Positions 26,758 to 37,000 of a DNA stretch of 64,000 nucleotides are shown here, piece by piece (position 1 is the first letter of the stretch; each line of letters begins with the position of its first letter). A program made the position numbers and the translations under genes. The notes under the pieces were generated by a model that ran no database searches, was not told where the DNA came from, and worked only from the letters and a program-made list of their open reading frames with translations. This stretch comes from Flavobacterium pisciphilum (GTDB lineage Bacteria > Bacteroidota > Bacteroidia > Flavobacteriales > Flavobacteriaceae). The stretch spans positions 3,224,001 to 3,288,000 of the forward strand of contig NZ_JAJJMO010000001.1 in the NCBI RefSeq assembly GCF_020905345.1, given 5' to 3'.

Positions 26758-29046
26758 ATGGAAAAAAAGTTTCTTTACGTTTTGATTTTGTTGCTAATGC
26801 AATTTGGTTTTGCACAAAATAAACTCTTATGGCAAGGGTATTTTTCATATAACCATATTAAAGATGTTTCTGATTCGCCTGTAGCAATTTATGCAGCTAC
26901 AGATAATGCATTGTTTTCTAAAAATACTGCAACTAATATTGTCAAGACTGTAAATACTGTAGATGGTCTTTCTGGGCAAACTATTTCATCCTTATATCAT
27001 AGTGAGTTATTTCGTAGAACCCTTATTGGATACGAAAATGGATTGATGACCGTTATAAACGAAGCTGACGGAAGTATTGTAAAAGTGGTTGATATTATTA
27101 ACAAACAGCTTCCATCCAATCTTAAAAGAATTAATCATTTTGCGGAATATGATGGAATGGTTTATGTCTCATGTGATTTTGGAATTGTTCAGTTTAATTT
27201 AAAGACTTTACAATTTGGAGATACTTATTTTATTGGAGATATCGGAGCTCAGATTAATGTGAGGCAAGCTGCAATCTATGACGGATTTATTTACGCAGCT
27301 ACTAACAATGGTATTAGGAGAGCTAGTATTACAAATGCTAATTTAGTTGATTATAGCCAGTGGGCTGTTGTTGCTGGAGGAGATTGGTCTAGTGTTGAAG
27401 CGAACGATACAAAGCTAACGGCAATCAATACTTCGGGCTATGTTAATAATTATGATCCAAGTCAAAGTACTTTTGTTGGTTTTACGTCACTTCCATTGCC
27501 AGCTAAAGATATGAGGGCTAAAAATCATAATTTATTTATAACCACTGCAAATACGGTTTACGTATATAACAATCAAATGGTTTTGCAACGCCAAATAAAT
27601 AATAGTGATGTTTCAACAATAGCGTTAAGCTTTACCTGTGCAACTGCAATAGGAGATAATATATATATTGGTACAGATGAAAACGGGCTTTTTGTTTCAA
27701 CACTTTCTGGAGCTTCAGTTTTTGAGAATACAATGCCGATAGGTCCATCGCGAAATGATATTTTCGCTATAGACGTTACGCCAAATGTATTATGGGCTGT
27801 TTATGGGAATTATAATTCATCTTATAACCCATATCCTTTAGATAGTTATGGCGTTAGTAAGTTCAGTACTACAGGCTGGTTGAATATACCATACGAAAAA
27901 GTGCTTCAAGCCAAATCAATGACAAGAGTTATTGTTAATCCTAATAATGAGAATCAAGTGTATGCAAGTTCATTCTTTTCGGGATTATTAAAAATAGAAA
28001 ATGATACACCTTCAATTTTATACAATCAATCAAATAGTGGGTTGGAGACTCTTACTTTCTTAGGGCCTGGTTATATAGATGTTCGAATAAATGGAACTGC
28101 TTTTGATAAGTCGGGAAATTTATGGGTAACCAATAGTTTAATAAAAAATGGATTAAAGGTTTTAAGAACTAATGGGCAGTGGCAAACCTTTTCTGTAAGC
28201 ACAGCTCTTATTAAGGCTGAAGACACAAGTTTTAGTACTATGGTTATTGATAATAATAGTACAAAATGGATTGGTACAAATAGAGATGGTATAATTGGCT
28301 TTAACGAAAGTACAAATACGGTCAAAAAAATTACTGAAGGGATAGATAGTGGTAATTTACCATCAATAGATGTAAGAGCTGTTGCTGCAGATGCTAAAAA
28401 TCAGCTTTGGATTGGTACTACAAAAGGACTGCGTGTTTTGAGTAATGTAAATAACTTTCGTACAGAGAATCAATTAAAAGCCAATCCGATAATTATTATG
28501 GATGATGGTTTGGCTCAGGAATTACTTTATGAGCAATTCATTACTACAATTGTTGTTGATGGGGCTAATAATAAATGGATTGGGACTGCAGATTCAGGGG
28601 TGTTTTTTGTTTCGCCGAATGGTCAAGAAACTAAGTATCATTTTACTATAAATAACTCTCCATTACCAAGTAATCAGATCAATGACATTAGTATAAATAG
28701 TGCTACAGGAGAAGTTTTTATAGCAACAAATAAAGGGATGATTTCATATAAAGGAATTGCTACCCAAGCTAATGAGAATTTGAACAATGTATATGTGTAT
28801 CCAAACCCTGTTCGTCCCGAGTTTTATGGAACTGTAAAAATTGCTGGATTACTTGATAAGGCCAACATAAAAATTACGGATATAGAAGGTAATTTGGTGT
28901 ATGAAACAACTTCAGAAGGAGGAACAATAGAATGGGATACGACTGCTTTCGGAAAACACAAAGTAGCTTCTGGAGTGTATATGATTATTGTTTCGGCAGA
29001 AGATGGAGGAGAAACTAAAGTAAAGAAAGTAATGATTATTAGGTAA
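26758..29046 (+). CDS. porZ: PorZ-like type IX secretion protein with propellers and sorting domain
   Basis: This 762-residue secreted protein has a signal peptide (YVLILLLMQFGFAQ). Two beta-propellers built from WxGT and YAAT repeats follow (e.g. IYAATDNALF, KWIGTNRDGIIGF, LWIGTTKGLRVLS). The last 85 residues form a type A C-terminal sorting domain (VYVYPNPVRPEF ... GVYMIIVSAEDGGETKVKK). PorZ is a cell-surface part of the attachment complex that ligates T9SS cargo to lipopolysaccharide. The next gene is recO, a neighbour common in Flavobacteriaceae. The PorZ call rests on this architecture and context. Confidence 0.82.
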   Translation: MEKKFLYVLILLLMQFGFAQNKLLWQGYFSYNHIKDVSDSPVAIYAATDNALFSKNTATNIVKTVNTVDGLSGQTISSLYHSELFRRTLIGYENGLMTVINEADGSIVKVVDIINKQLPSNLKRINHFAEYDGMVYVSCDFGIVQFNLKTLQFGDTYFIGDIGAQINVRQAAIYDGFIYAATNNGIRRASITNANLVDYSQWAVVAGGDWSSVEANDTKLTAINTSGYVNNYDPSQSTFVGFTSLPLPAKDMRAKNHNLFITTANTVYVYNNQMVLQRQINNSDVSTIALSFTCATAIGDNIYIGTDENGLFVSTLSGASVFENTMPIGPSRNDIFAIDVTPNVLWAVYGNYNSSYNPYPLDSYGVSKFSTTGWLNIPYEKVLQAKSMTRVIVNPNNENQVYASSFFSGLLKIENDTPSILYNQSNSGLETLTFLGPGYIDVRINGTAFDKSGNLWVTNSLIKNGLKVLRTNGQWQTFSVSTALIKAEDTSFSTMVIDNNSTKWIGTNRDGIIGFNESTNTVKKITEGIDSGNLPSIDVRAVAADAKNQLWIGTTKGLRVLSNVNNFRTENQLKANPIIIMDDGLAQELLYEQFITTIVVDGANNKWIGTADSGVFFVSPNGQETKYHFTINNSPLPSNQINDISINSATGEVFIATNKGMISYKGIATQANENLNNVYVYPNPVRPEFYGTVKIAGLLDKANIKITDIEGNLVYETTSEGGTIEWDTTAFGKHKVASGVYMIIVSAEDGGETKVKKVMIIR

Positions 29047-29125
29047 TTATTAGTGTTCGGTACTTGTATTCAGTCTCAGGGTTCTGTCCCAGTAATTAGT
29101 TTTATAAAAATCTAAACATCAAATT

Positions 29126-29839
29126 TTGCAAGTAAAAACTAAGGCAATTGTTATTTCGGCTATAAAATTTCAGGAAAAAAGCTTGATTGCTAAGTGCTTT
29201 ACGCTTTCTCATGGGCTGAAAACTTATTTTGTCAGAGACGCTTTTTCTGCTCGGAAAGCTAGCCAAAAAATTGCCTACTTCCAGCCACTAACTATTCTTG
29301 AGATTGAAGCTGTACATAAAAACAAAGGAACATTAGAGAATTTTAAGGAAATAAAAATTGGAATCCCCTTCCAAACCATTCATACCGATATTGTCAAAAG
29401 TACGATTGTAATGTTTCTTTCAGAGATTTTACATTATTCTATTCAAGAAGAGGAGAAGAATGAGTCTTTATTTATTTTTTTGGAAACAGCTTTGTTTTGG
29501 CTTGATCAACATGATGAAATCACCAATTTTCATTTGATTTTAATGTTGGAGACTACTAAATATCTAGGTTTCTATCCTGATGTTTCGGATGCGGACTTGC
29601 CGTTTTTTGAAATGAACGAAGGAGTGTTTACCCTTTTTCATGGACTGAGCGCGTTAACTGAGCATGAAACAAACTTGTTAAAGAAGCTTATTGACTTAAA
29701 GTTTGATAACGATCAAAAAGTTTTTCATGTAGTTGAACGACAATTGCTTTTGAAAATTTTAATAGACTATTATAGCTTCCATTTAGACGGCTTTAAAAGG
29801 CCAAAATCACTAGAAGTTTTGAAAGAAATATTTTCTTAA
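29126..29839 (+). CDS. recO: DNA repair protein RecO
   Basis: RecO helps RecA load on single-stranded DNA coated with SSB, with RecR. The 237-residue protein begins QVKTKAIVISAIKFQEKSLI, the usual N-terminal OB-fold, and the rest is helical. The zinc-binding cysteines found in some RecO proteins are absent. The only in-frame start giving the family N-terminus is TTG at 29126; there is no ATG upstream before stops. It follows porZ by 79 bases. Confidence 0.9.
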   Translation: MQVKTKAIVISAIKFQEKSLIAKCFTLSHGLKTYFVRDAFSARKASQKIAYFQPLTILEIEAVHKNKGTLENFKEIKIGIPFQTIHTDIVKSTIVMFLSEILHYSIQEEEKNESLFIFLETALFWLDQHDEITNFHLILMLETTKYLGFYPDVSDADLPFFEMNEGVFTLFHGLSALTEHETNLLKKLIDLKFDNDQKVFHVVERQLLLKILIDYYSFHLDGFKRPKSLEVLKEIFS

Positions 29840-29857
29840 AACCGAATCCTATTTTTA

Positions 29858-29865
29858 TATATTTG
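29858..29865 (+). promoter_or_regulatory. -7 element before the propeller gene
   Basis: TATATTTG is a full match to the -7 consensus, 96 bases before the start at 29961. The TTG element is not evident. Confidence 0.4.
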
Positions 29866-29960
29866 CGCTGTAATTTTTATAAAATTTTGAGGTTTTCAAT
29901 CTTTTATAATTAATTTCAAGAACATTATTTATTCTTAACTATAAAATTTTAAAAAAACCT

Positions 29961-31847
29961 ATGAGGAAAATTACTTTTTCGATTCTTTTACTTTTACTTG
30001 TGAGTGTATCTGCTTTCTCACAAAGAAAATATGATGAAATCATCAAAACAGAAAATAGTGTACAGGACATGGTACAAAACGAAATTACAGGTATCGTTGT
30101 TTTTAAAGAAGGAGGTACTGTAAAAGGATTGGATCCAGAAACGAAGCAAATAGTTTGGACTTTGACCAAAGAAGATTTTGGGACAACTTCTGCAGGTGAC
30201 ATTTTGAGTGATCCAGATTTTGGTAAAATGTTTAAAGATAAAAGGGATCTAACAAGTGTTCCAGAAAGCCCTTATGTAGAGGCTTATATTAATTCAAAGT
30301 ATTTAATCATTAATACTGATACTGGTAAAGTTGTGTACAACTCTTCTAAAGAATCTTTTTGGGTTACTCAATCAGATTTTATTCCAGAAACAAATGAATA
30401 TTTGCTTACTCTGAAAAAAGATGGTGATATGGCTATTGCTTTATTAGATATGACAACTGGAGAGTTAAAATGGAATACAACTGTAGATAAAGCAAAGTCT
30501 TTGTTTAGTTTTTCTCTTAAGGCTACTATAAATAAAGCTAAGATAAACGGAAATGTAGTTTATTATTTATTGTATGGAAAATTGTATTCTTTTGATAGAA
30601 ATTCAGGAAAATTAAACTGGAAAGCAGATGAAGAATATACTAGATTTTTTGAAACACAAAATGATAAAAATATAGTTGTAGTTAATAGCGCTGGAATTTT
30701 TTCAACGAAAGAGTATTTAAATGTTTTGAGTACAGAAACGGGAAAAAGTATCTGGAAAGAATCTATTAAAACAAAACGTGTTGTTTATTTAGAAGATTGG
30801 GGAACAAAATTATTAATAGCGCATTATAGCGGATTTAACTTTTACGACTTAAAAACAGGAGAGAAAATCTGGAAAAAAGATGCTCGTGGTGATGGATTGA
30901 AAAGAGTAATTCCAATTGAGCAAGATTTTTTATATGTTGCAGAGAATGAAATGATGTTGATTAATAAAGATGGAGAAAAGCTTTGGAAAAAATTTATTGA
31001 GATTTCAGACGATAAAGAAGATCCAATTTATTATTTAGGTAAAGTGGGTGATAAAGTAATGTATTTAACGGGTACTTACGGAAATATGGTAGATTATAAA
31101 TCGGGAAAAAAATTATGGAAACGTAATATTCAATTTGATAAAAATCGTCCAGTTTTACCAACCTTTGATGAATTAACAAATTCATATTTAGTTTACAACG
31201 ATGAAAAGCTATATAAGTTTGATCCAAGTATTAGTGATAAACCAGAGCCTTTTGCTAAAGTAAATATCAAAAAAGAAAAAGAATTAAACAATATCGAATT
31301 GTTTCCTTGGGGAGTTGTACTTTCTGGGCCAGTTGAGCTAATGGGAGTTAATATGGATGGAACAATAAAATACCACCATATATACACACAACCAGGTGAA
31401 GGAACAAGACGTTTACTTAAAAGCGCTGCAATTGCAGGAAGCATAGGTTTAGGAGTTGGCTCAGCAGTTAGTGCTGTACAAGCTTCTGAGTTAACAATGA
31501 CATATCGTGATTCTGACGGAAATATGAGATCTGCTGTTATTAAAGAAGAAGATAAATCAAAAATGAATCAGGCTAAGAATATGGCAGGAGCTTCAGCTGC
31601 TCTTGGTATTGTAGCTGCTAAATTTAATTCTCGTTTTAATGCGATGAAACAAAACAGAGATTTTTCTTATATTTTTGCAAAAGCAGATAGTGGAGAAAAG
31701 ATTCTTGTAAAAGTTAGTAAAGCTGAAGGTGTTGAAGTTGATAAAATTATTTTCAATAACACAAAACCAGTTTATGAAGTAGATCCTGCAACACAGAATA
31801 TTTTTTATGTGTCAGATAAATCAATTCAAATTTTCAATAAAAAATAA
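29961..31847 (+). CDS. secreted PQQ-type beta-propeller protein
   Basis: This is a 628-residue protein with a signal peptide (SILLLLLVSVSAFSQ). The main part consists of PQQ/quinoprotein-like propeller blades with repeated signatures such as DPETKQIVWTL, DMTTGELKWNT, DRNSGKLNWKA and DLKTGEKIWKK. A BamB-like scaffold role or a redox role are both possible; PQQ ligand residues cannot be judged. Two short Gly/Ala-rich hydrophobic stretches (about 486-505 and 540-553) interrupt the C-terminal part and could touch a membrane. A strong terminator follows at once, then another secreted-protein gene. Confidence 0.75.
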   Translation: MRKITFSILLLLLVSVSAFSQRKYDEIIKTENSVQDMVQNEITGIVVFKEGGTVKGLDPETKQIVWTLTKEDFGTTSAGDILSDPDFGKMFKDKRDLTSVPESPYVEAYINSKYLIINTDTGKVVYNSSKESFWVTQSDFIPETNEYLLTLKKDGDMAIALLDMTTGELKWNTTVDKAKSLFSFSLKATINKAKINGNVVYYLLYGKLYSFDRNSGKLNWKADEEYTRFFETQNDKNIVVVNSAGIFSTKEYLNVLSTETGKSIWKESIKTKRVVYLEDWGTKLLIAHYSGFNFYDLKTGEKIWKKDARGDGLKRVIPIEQDFLYVAENEMMLINKDGEKLWKKFIEISDDKEDPIYYLGKVGDKVMYLTGTYGNMVDYKSGKKLWKRNIQFDKNRPVLPTFDELTNSYLVYNDEKLYKFDPSISDKPEPFAKVNIKKEKELNNIELFPWGVVLSGPVELMGVNMDGTIKYHHIYTQPGEGTRRLLKSAAIAGSIGLGVGSAVSAVQASELTMTYRDSDGNMRSAVIKEEDKSKMNQAKNMAGASAALGIVAAKFNSRFNAMKQNRDFSYIFAKADSGEKILVKVSKAEGVEVDKIIFNNTKPVYEVDPATQNIFYVSDKSIQIFNKK

Positions 31848-31859
31848 TCATAAAAACCC

Positions 31860-31899
31860 CAAAAGCCATCAGGATTTGTTTCTGATGGCTTTTTTTTTT
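31860..31899 (+). terminator. terminator after the propeller gene, ending 4 bases before the next start
   Basis: AAAAGCCATCAG (31861-31872) pairs with CTGATGGCTTTT (31882-31893) and runs into a 10-base T tract ending at 31899. The next gene's ATG is at 31904. Confidence 0.9.
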
Positions 31900-31903
31900 G
31901 CCT

Positions 31904-33820
31904 ATGAAAAAAATAGTACTCTTATTACTTTTTTTTGGTTTCTCAGGGATTCAAGCACAAGAAAAAGTTAGCTATAAAAAAAAGAAATTTTTTATTCCTT
32001 CAGTTGTTTATTCAAAATATCCAATTCTTGATAATGTGATTACACAAACATCTTTTTATCAAATAGATAAAGGATTGCGTGAGCAAGAACAGTATTTAAA
32101 GAAAAAATATTTTGATATAGAAGGGTATATAAAAGACCCTGCTAATGGTAAGCTTAAGATTTATGTTACTATTGCAATGCCAAAATACACAGCAACGAAG
32201 ATTGATAGCACATATGATAAAAAATATAGAGCTTGGAAGTACCAGCCTCAATCACGATTTGATGTTAAAGTTAATGTAGAGGTAAAATATGCCGATAAGA
32301 TGCTTCTTTCAGAAGTATTTGTTACTTCAGAGGCATTTGATTTAGAAGCAACGTACCAAAGGTCAAATTTGAAAGATATAGTAGCGTTAAATGATAAGAA
32401 ACTTAGAGATGCAGATTTAAAAGAAGAATATGGTGATGATTCAGGAGTTGAAGCTGTGATATACGCTTCCATGGATAAAGCGCAAAATTTCTTGAATTAT
32501 AAATTGAAATATTATACTACAGAGACTAAGGAAAAGTTTGAGTTTATGACCTCTAAAGGGCATCCTGAATACAAGCAAATGCTTGATTTTGAGAATGAAA
32601 TAACCACTCAACTTCAAAAAGTAACTTTAGAAAAAGGACTTGATGAAAAGTTATTGGCACCTCATTTAGCATATTTAGATGGATTGTTGGTTAAGTATCC
32701 ACAGGTACCAGAAAACGAAGCTATTCGATTTATAATTACAAATGATTTAGCTTTAACTTATTTGTTGTTAGAGAATAAGGCAAAAGCATTGTTTTATGCT
32801 GATTTACTTATCAAAAATGATAAACGAGATTCTAGAGGTTCAGATATTATAGAAAGAGCTAATAGTGCCGATTTTGTAGATAAAAAGATAAGAACACATA
32901 CGAACCGTTTTGTAGATTTAAAAAAGTTAGGTTTTAAAATAAATGAGGAAAAAGAAGAATTAAGGCTTGCTTTTTTTGAAAAAATAGATAGACAAGAGGC
33001 TGATTGGGAACAAGAAAAAGTTACGAGAACTGAGTTTTTAGAAAAAAGTAAAATTCAAAGAGATAATATGCTTGATTCTATTGCTTATCAGAGTAATCCA
33101 GATTTGTTGGCCAAAATAATAAGCAGATTAGGAGGAAGTGAAAGCTTGAAAAAAATAGATAAAACGCATTTGACATCTAAGTTGTTATTAGAAGAAAGTA
33201 ATGTGCCTCAAACTGAAGAAAGATGGGCGACACAAACTAATTTTCTTCTTAAGAAGAAAATGCCTGAAACGTATTATCAAGTTGTGAATGGTCCTGAATC
33301 ATGGAGTCATGATGATAGAGAAAAAGGTATAGGAGTAAAATGGAAAAAATTATCTGCTGCAGATCATTCAAATCTTACGACGAATCTTGATCCGATTAAT
33401 TTGATCTCAGGTTTTAGGTTTGATTTATGGAATAAGTACGAATTGTTAGGTGAAGAAATGGCAGGAGGAAAATTATGTTATCACCTAACTTATTTCGAAA
33501 AAACATTAAATTCAAGCAATAGAACAATTCCTAAAACGGAGTATCATCTTTTTATTGATAAAGAAAATTTTAATGTTGTTTCAGCTGAGAAAACAGAGTT
33601 TGATGATGGGAATAAAAGCTTTTTTGAGAAAAGAACTTTTAAAGATTATCGTGAAGTCTCAGCTTTAAATAATGGTAAGATTCCTTATAAGATTCAATAT
33701 GAAATAGAAGATTTTTATGGAGATACGGTTTATGAAGAGCATAGAGATAAAATAGAAATTAACCCAATGTTTGCTAATCGAATTTTTATAAAGGAAGTAT
33801 ATTTTGGGTCTTTTAAATAA
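31904..33820 (+). CDS. large secreted protein of unknown function
   Basis: This is a 638-residue protein starting at the ATG at 31904; an in-frame TTG two codons earlier is inside the T tract of a terminator. A signal peptide (IVLLLLFFGFSGIQAQ) is followed by no domain I recognise. The central part (about 210-420) is helical and charged, with possible TPR-like packing (LAPHLAYLDGLLVKYPQVPE, DLALTYLLLENKAKALFYAD). The C-terminal 150 residues are beta-rich (EYHLFIDKENFNVVSAEKTE) and resemble outer-membrane lipoprotein-sorting or LolA-like folds only loosely. The paired position after a secreted propeller gene suggests envelope function. Confidence 0.6.
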   Translation: MKKIVLLLLFFGFSGIQAQEKVSYKKKKFFIPSVVYSKYPILDNVITQTSFYQIDKGLREQEQYLKKKYFDIEGYIKDPANGKLKIYVTIAMPKYTATKIDSTYDKKYRAWKYQPQSRFDVKVNVEVKYADKMLLSEVFVTSEAFDLEATYQRSNLKDIVALNDKKLRDADLKEEYGDDSGVEAVIYASMDKAQNFLNYKLKYYTTETKEKFEFMTSKGHPEYKQMLDFENEITTQLQKVTLEKGLDEKLLAPHLAYLDGLLVKYPQVPENEAIRFIITNDLALTYLLLENKAKALFYADLLIKNDKRDSRGSDIIERANSADFVDKKIRTHTNRFVDLKKLGFKINEEKEELRLAFFEKIDRQEADWEQEKVTRTEFLEKSKIQRDNMLDSIAYQSNPDLLAKIISRLGGSESLKKIDKTHLTSKLLLEESNVPQTEERWATQTNFLLKKKMPETYYQVVNGPESWSHDDREKGIGVKWKKLSAADHSNLTTNLDPINLISGFRFDLWNKYELLGEEMAGGKLCYHLTYFEKTLNSSNRTIPKTEYHLFIDKENFNVVSAEKTEFDDGNKSFFEKRTFKDYREVSALNNGKIPYKIQYEIEDFYGDTVYEEHRDKIEINPMFANRIFIKEVYFGSFK

Positions 33821-34019
33821 AAAGGTTGGGCTATTTCTGTAAGTAATTTTACCTACAATAGGTTGTAGTGTTTTACTTTTTGAAAAGTAATAATAAATAT
33901 TTTCTCGAAGATTGAAGTCTCATGATTTTCAATTTTCGGGAAAATATTTTCATTTAAATCAATAATTATTTTTTGATAAATGTAGAATTATAAATGTATT
34001 AACAAATTTAATTAGTGAA

Positions 34020-34054
34020 TTGGTGGCTAAAAAAATCAAAATTCCTTACTTTCG
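34020..34054 (+). promoter_or_regulatory. possible promoter of ileS
   Basis: TTG at 34020-34022 and TACTTTCG at 34047-34054 resemble the Bacteroidota promoter, but the spacing is 24 and the -7 box has one mismatch. It lies 26 bases before the ileS ATG. Confidence 0.35.
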
Positions 34055-34079
34055 CACTTCGATTTAAGAAAAGGATAAA

Positions 34080-37000
34080 ATGAGCACAAAATTTACTGAA
34101 TACAAAGGACTTGACTTGCCAACTGTAGCGTCTGAAGTACTTGACTTTTGGAAGAAAGAAAATATATTTGAAAAGAGTGTTACTACTCGCGAAGGTGCAG
34201 TGCCTTTCGTATTTTTCGAAGGACCTCCTTCGGCAAATGGATTACCAGGAATTCACCACGTGATGGCACGTGCTATTAAAGATATTTTTTGCAGATATAA
34301 AACTCAAAAAGGCTTTCAGGTAAAACGTAAAGCTGGATGGGATACTCATGGATTGCCTGTAGAATTAGGTACTGAGAAAGAATTAGGTATTACCAAAGAA
34401 GATATCGGAAAAACAATTTCTATCGAAGAATATAACGAAGCGTGTAAAAAAACCGTAATGCGTTATACAGATGTATGGAATGACTTAACTGAAAAAATGG
34501 GATATTGGGTAGATATGGAAGATCCATATGTAACTTATAAACCAAAATATATGGAATCGGTTTGGTGGCTTTTAAAACAAATCTATAATAAAGATTTGAT
34601 GTACAAAGGTTACACGATTCAACCGTATTCTCCTAAAGCAGGAACGGGATTGTCTTCACATGAAGTAAATCAACCAGGAAGTTATAGAGATGTTACTGAT
34701 ACAACAGTAGTAGCTCAATTTAAAGCATTAAATGAAACATTACCAAGTTTCCTTCAAGGATTTGGAGATGTGCATATTTTGGCTTGGACAACAACTCCTT
34801 GGACATTGCCAAGTAATACTGCATTAACAGTTGGTCCAAAAATTGACTACGTTTTAGTTAAGACTTTCAATCAATATACATTTGAGCCAATCAATGTTGT
34901 TTTAGCTAAGAACTTAGTTGGAAAACAATTCAGTAAAGGCTTCTTTGAGAGTAGTGATGTTGCAGATTTTGAAAATTTCAAAAGCGGAGATAAAAAAATT
35001 CCATATCAAGTGCTTACTGAATCAAAAGGATTGGATTTAGTAGGTATTCGTTATGAACAATTGTTGCCTTTTGTATTACCATATCAAAACCCAGAGAATG
35101 CTTTTAGAGTAATCTCGGGTGATTTTGTAACTACAGAAGATGGAACTGGTATTGTACATACTGCGCCTACATTTGGAGCAGACGATGCTAAAGTTGCTAA
35201 AGAAGCTAAACCAGAAGTACCACCAATGTTAGTATTGGATGAAAATGGAAACCCAGTTCCTTTAGTGGATTTACAAGGAAAATTCACTTCACATGTAGGT
35301 GAATATGCTGGTAAATATGTGAAAAATGAATATTATGATGAAGGTACTGCACCAGAACGTTCTGTAGATGTAGAAATTGCGATTCGTCTTAAAGAAGAAA
35401 ATAAAGCATTTAAGGTAGAGAAATATGTGCACAGTTATCCGCATAGCTGGAGAACAGATGAGCCTTTACTGTACTATCCTCTTGATTCATGGTTTATAAA
35501 AATTACCGATGTTAGAGATAAAATGTTTGATCTTAATGAAACAATCAACTGGAAGCCAAAAGCAACTGGAGAAGGTCGTTTTGGAAATTGGTTAAAAAAT
35601 GCTAACGATTGGAACTTATCACGTTCACGTTATTGGGGAATTCCATTGCCAATATGGAGAACTGAAGATAAGCAAGAAGAAATTCTTATTGGATCAGTAG
35701 AAGAATTATACAATGAAATCGAAAAATCTATAACGGCAGGTTTTCAAACAGAAAATCCGTTTAAAGGTTTTGAAATCGGAAATATGAGCGAAAGCAATTA
35801 TGATTTAATCGATTTGCATAAAAATATAGTTGACAAAATTACTTTGGTTTCTCCATCAGGAAAACCAATGCAGCGTGAAGCTGATTTAATAGATGTTTGG
35901 TTTGATTCAGGAGCTATGCCTTATGCGCAATGGCATTATCCTTTTGAAAATAAAGATAAAATTGATGGGAATAAAGATTTTCCAGCTGATTTTATTGCTG
36001 AAGGAGTAGATCAAACACGTGGTTGGTTTTATACATTACATGCAATTGGGACATTGGTTTTTGATAAGGTAGCTTATAAAAATGTTGTTTCAAACGGATT
36101 GGTTTTGGATAAAAACGGACAAAAAATGTCTAAACGTTTAGGTAATGCAACAGATCCTTTTAAAACATTAGAAGAGTATGGACCAGATGCGACACGTTGG
36201 TATATGATTTCAAATGCAAATCCTTGGGATAATTTGAAATTTGATATTGAAGGCATTGCTGAGGTACGTCGTAAATTCTTTGGAACATTATATAATACTT
36301 ATTCGTTCTTCTCATTGTATGCAAATATTGACGGATTTAAATATGCAGAAGCAGAAATTCCGTTGAATGAAAGACCAGAAATTGATCAATGGATTATTTC
36401 TGAATTGAATACGCTTATAAAAGAAGTGGATACTTTCTATGCTGATTATGAGCCAACAAAAGCAGCTCGTGCGATTTCAGATTTTGTACAAGAGAATTTA
36501 AGTAATTGGTACGTTCGTTTATGTCGTCGTCGTTTTTGGAAAGGAGAGTATGCGCATGATAAAATAGCTGCATATCAAACGCTTTATACTTGTTTGTTAA
36601 CTATAAGTAAACTAAGTGCTCCAATTGCTCCGTTCTTTATGGATAAGCTTTACAGAGACTTAACAATTTCAACACAGTCAGAAAATTATGACAGCGTACA
36701 TTTGGCTGAGTTTCCAAAATACGTTGAAAACTTTGTTAATAAAACGTTAGAGAGCAAAATGCAGAAGGCGCAAACAATCTCATCGCTTGTTTTATCACTC
36801 CGTAAGAAGGAGATGATCAAGGTACGTCAGCCATTGCAAAAGGTAATGATTCCAGTACTTGACGATAACCAACGTAGTGAAATTGAGGCTGTTTCTGAGT
36901 TAGTGAAAGCTGAGGTTAATGTAAAAGAAATAGTTCTTTTAGATGATGCTTCAGGTATTTTGGTAAAGCAAATCAAACCTAATTTTAAGGCATTAGGGCC

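Noticed and set aside
33821..34079. T-box leader before ileS
   Set aside because: No T-box sequence or specifier stem is visible; the putative promoter sits 26 bases before the ATG.
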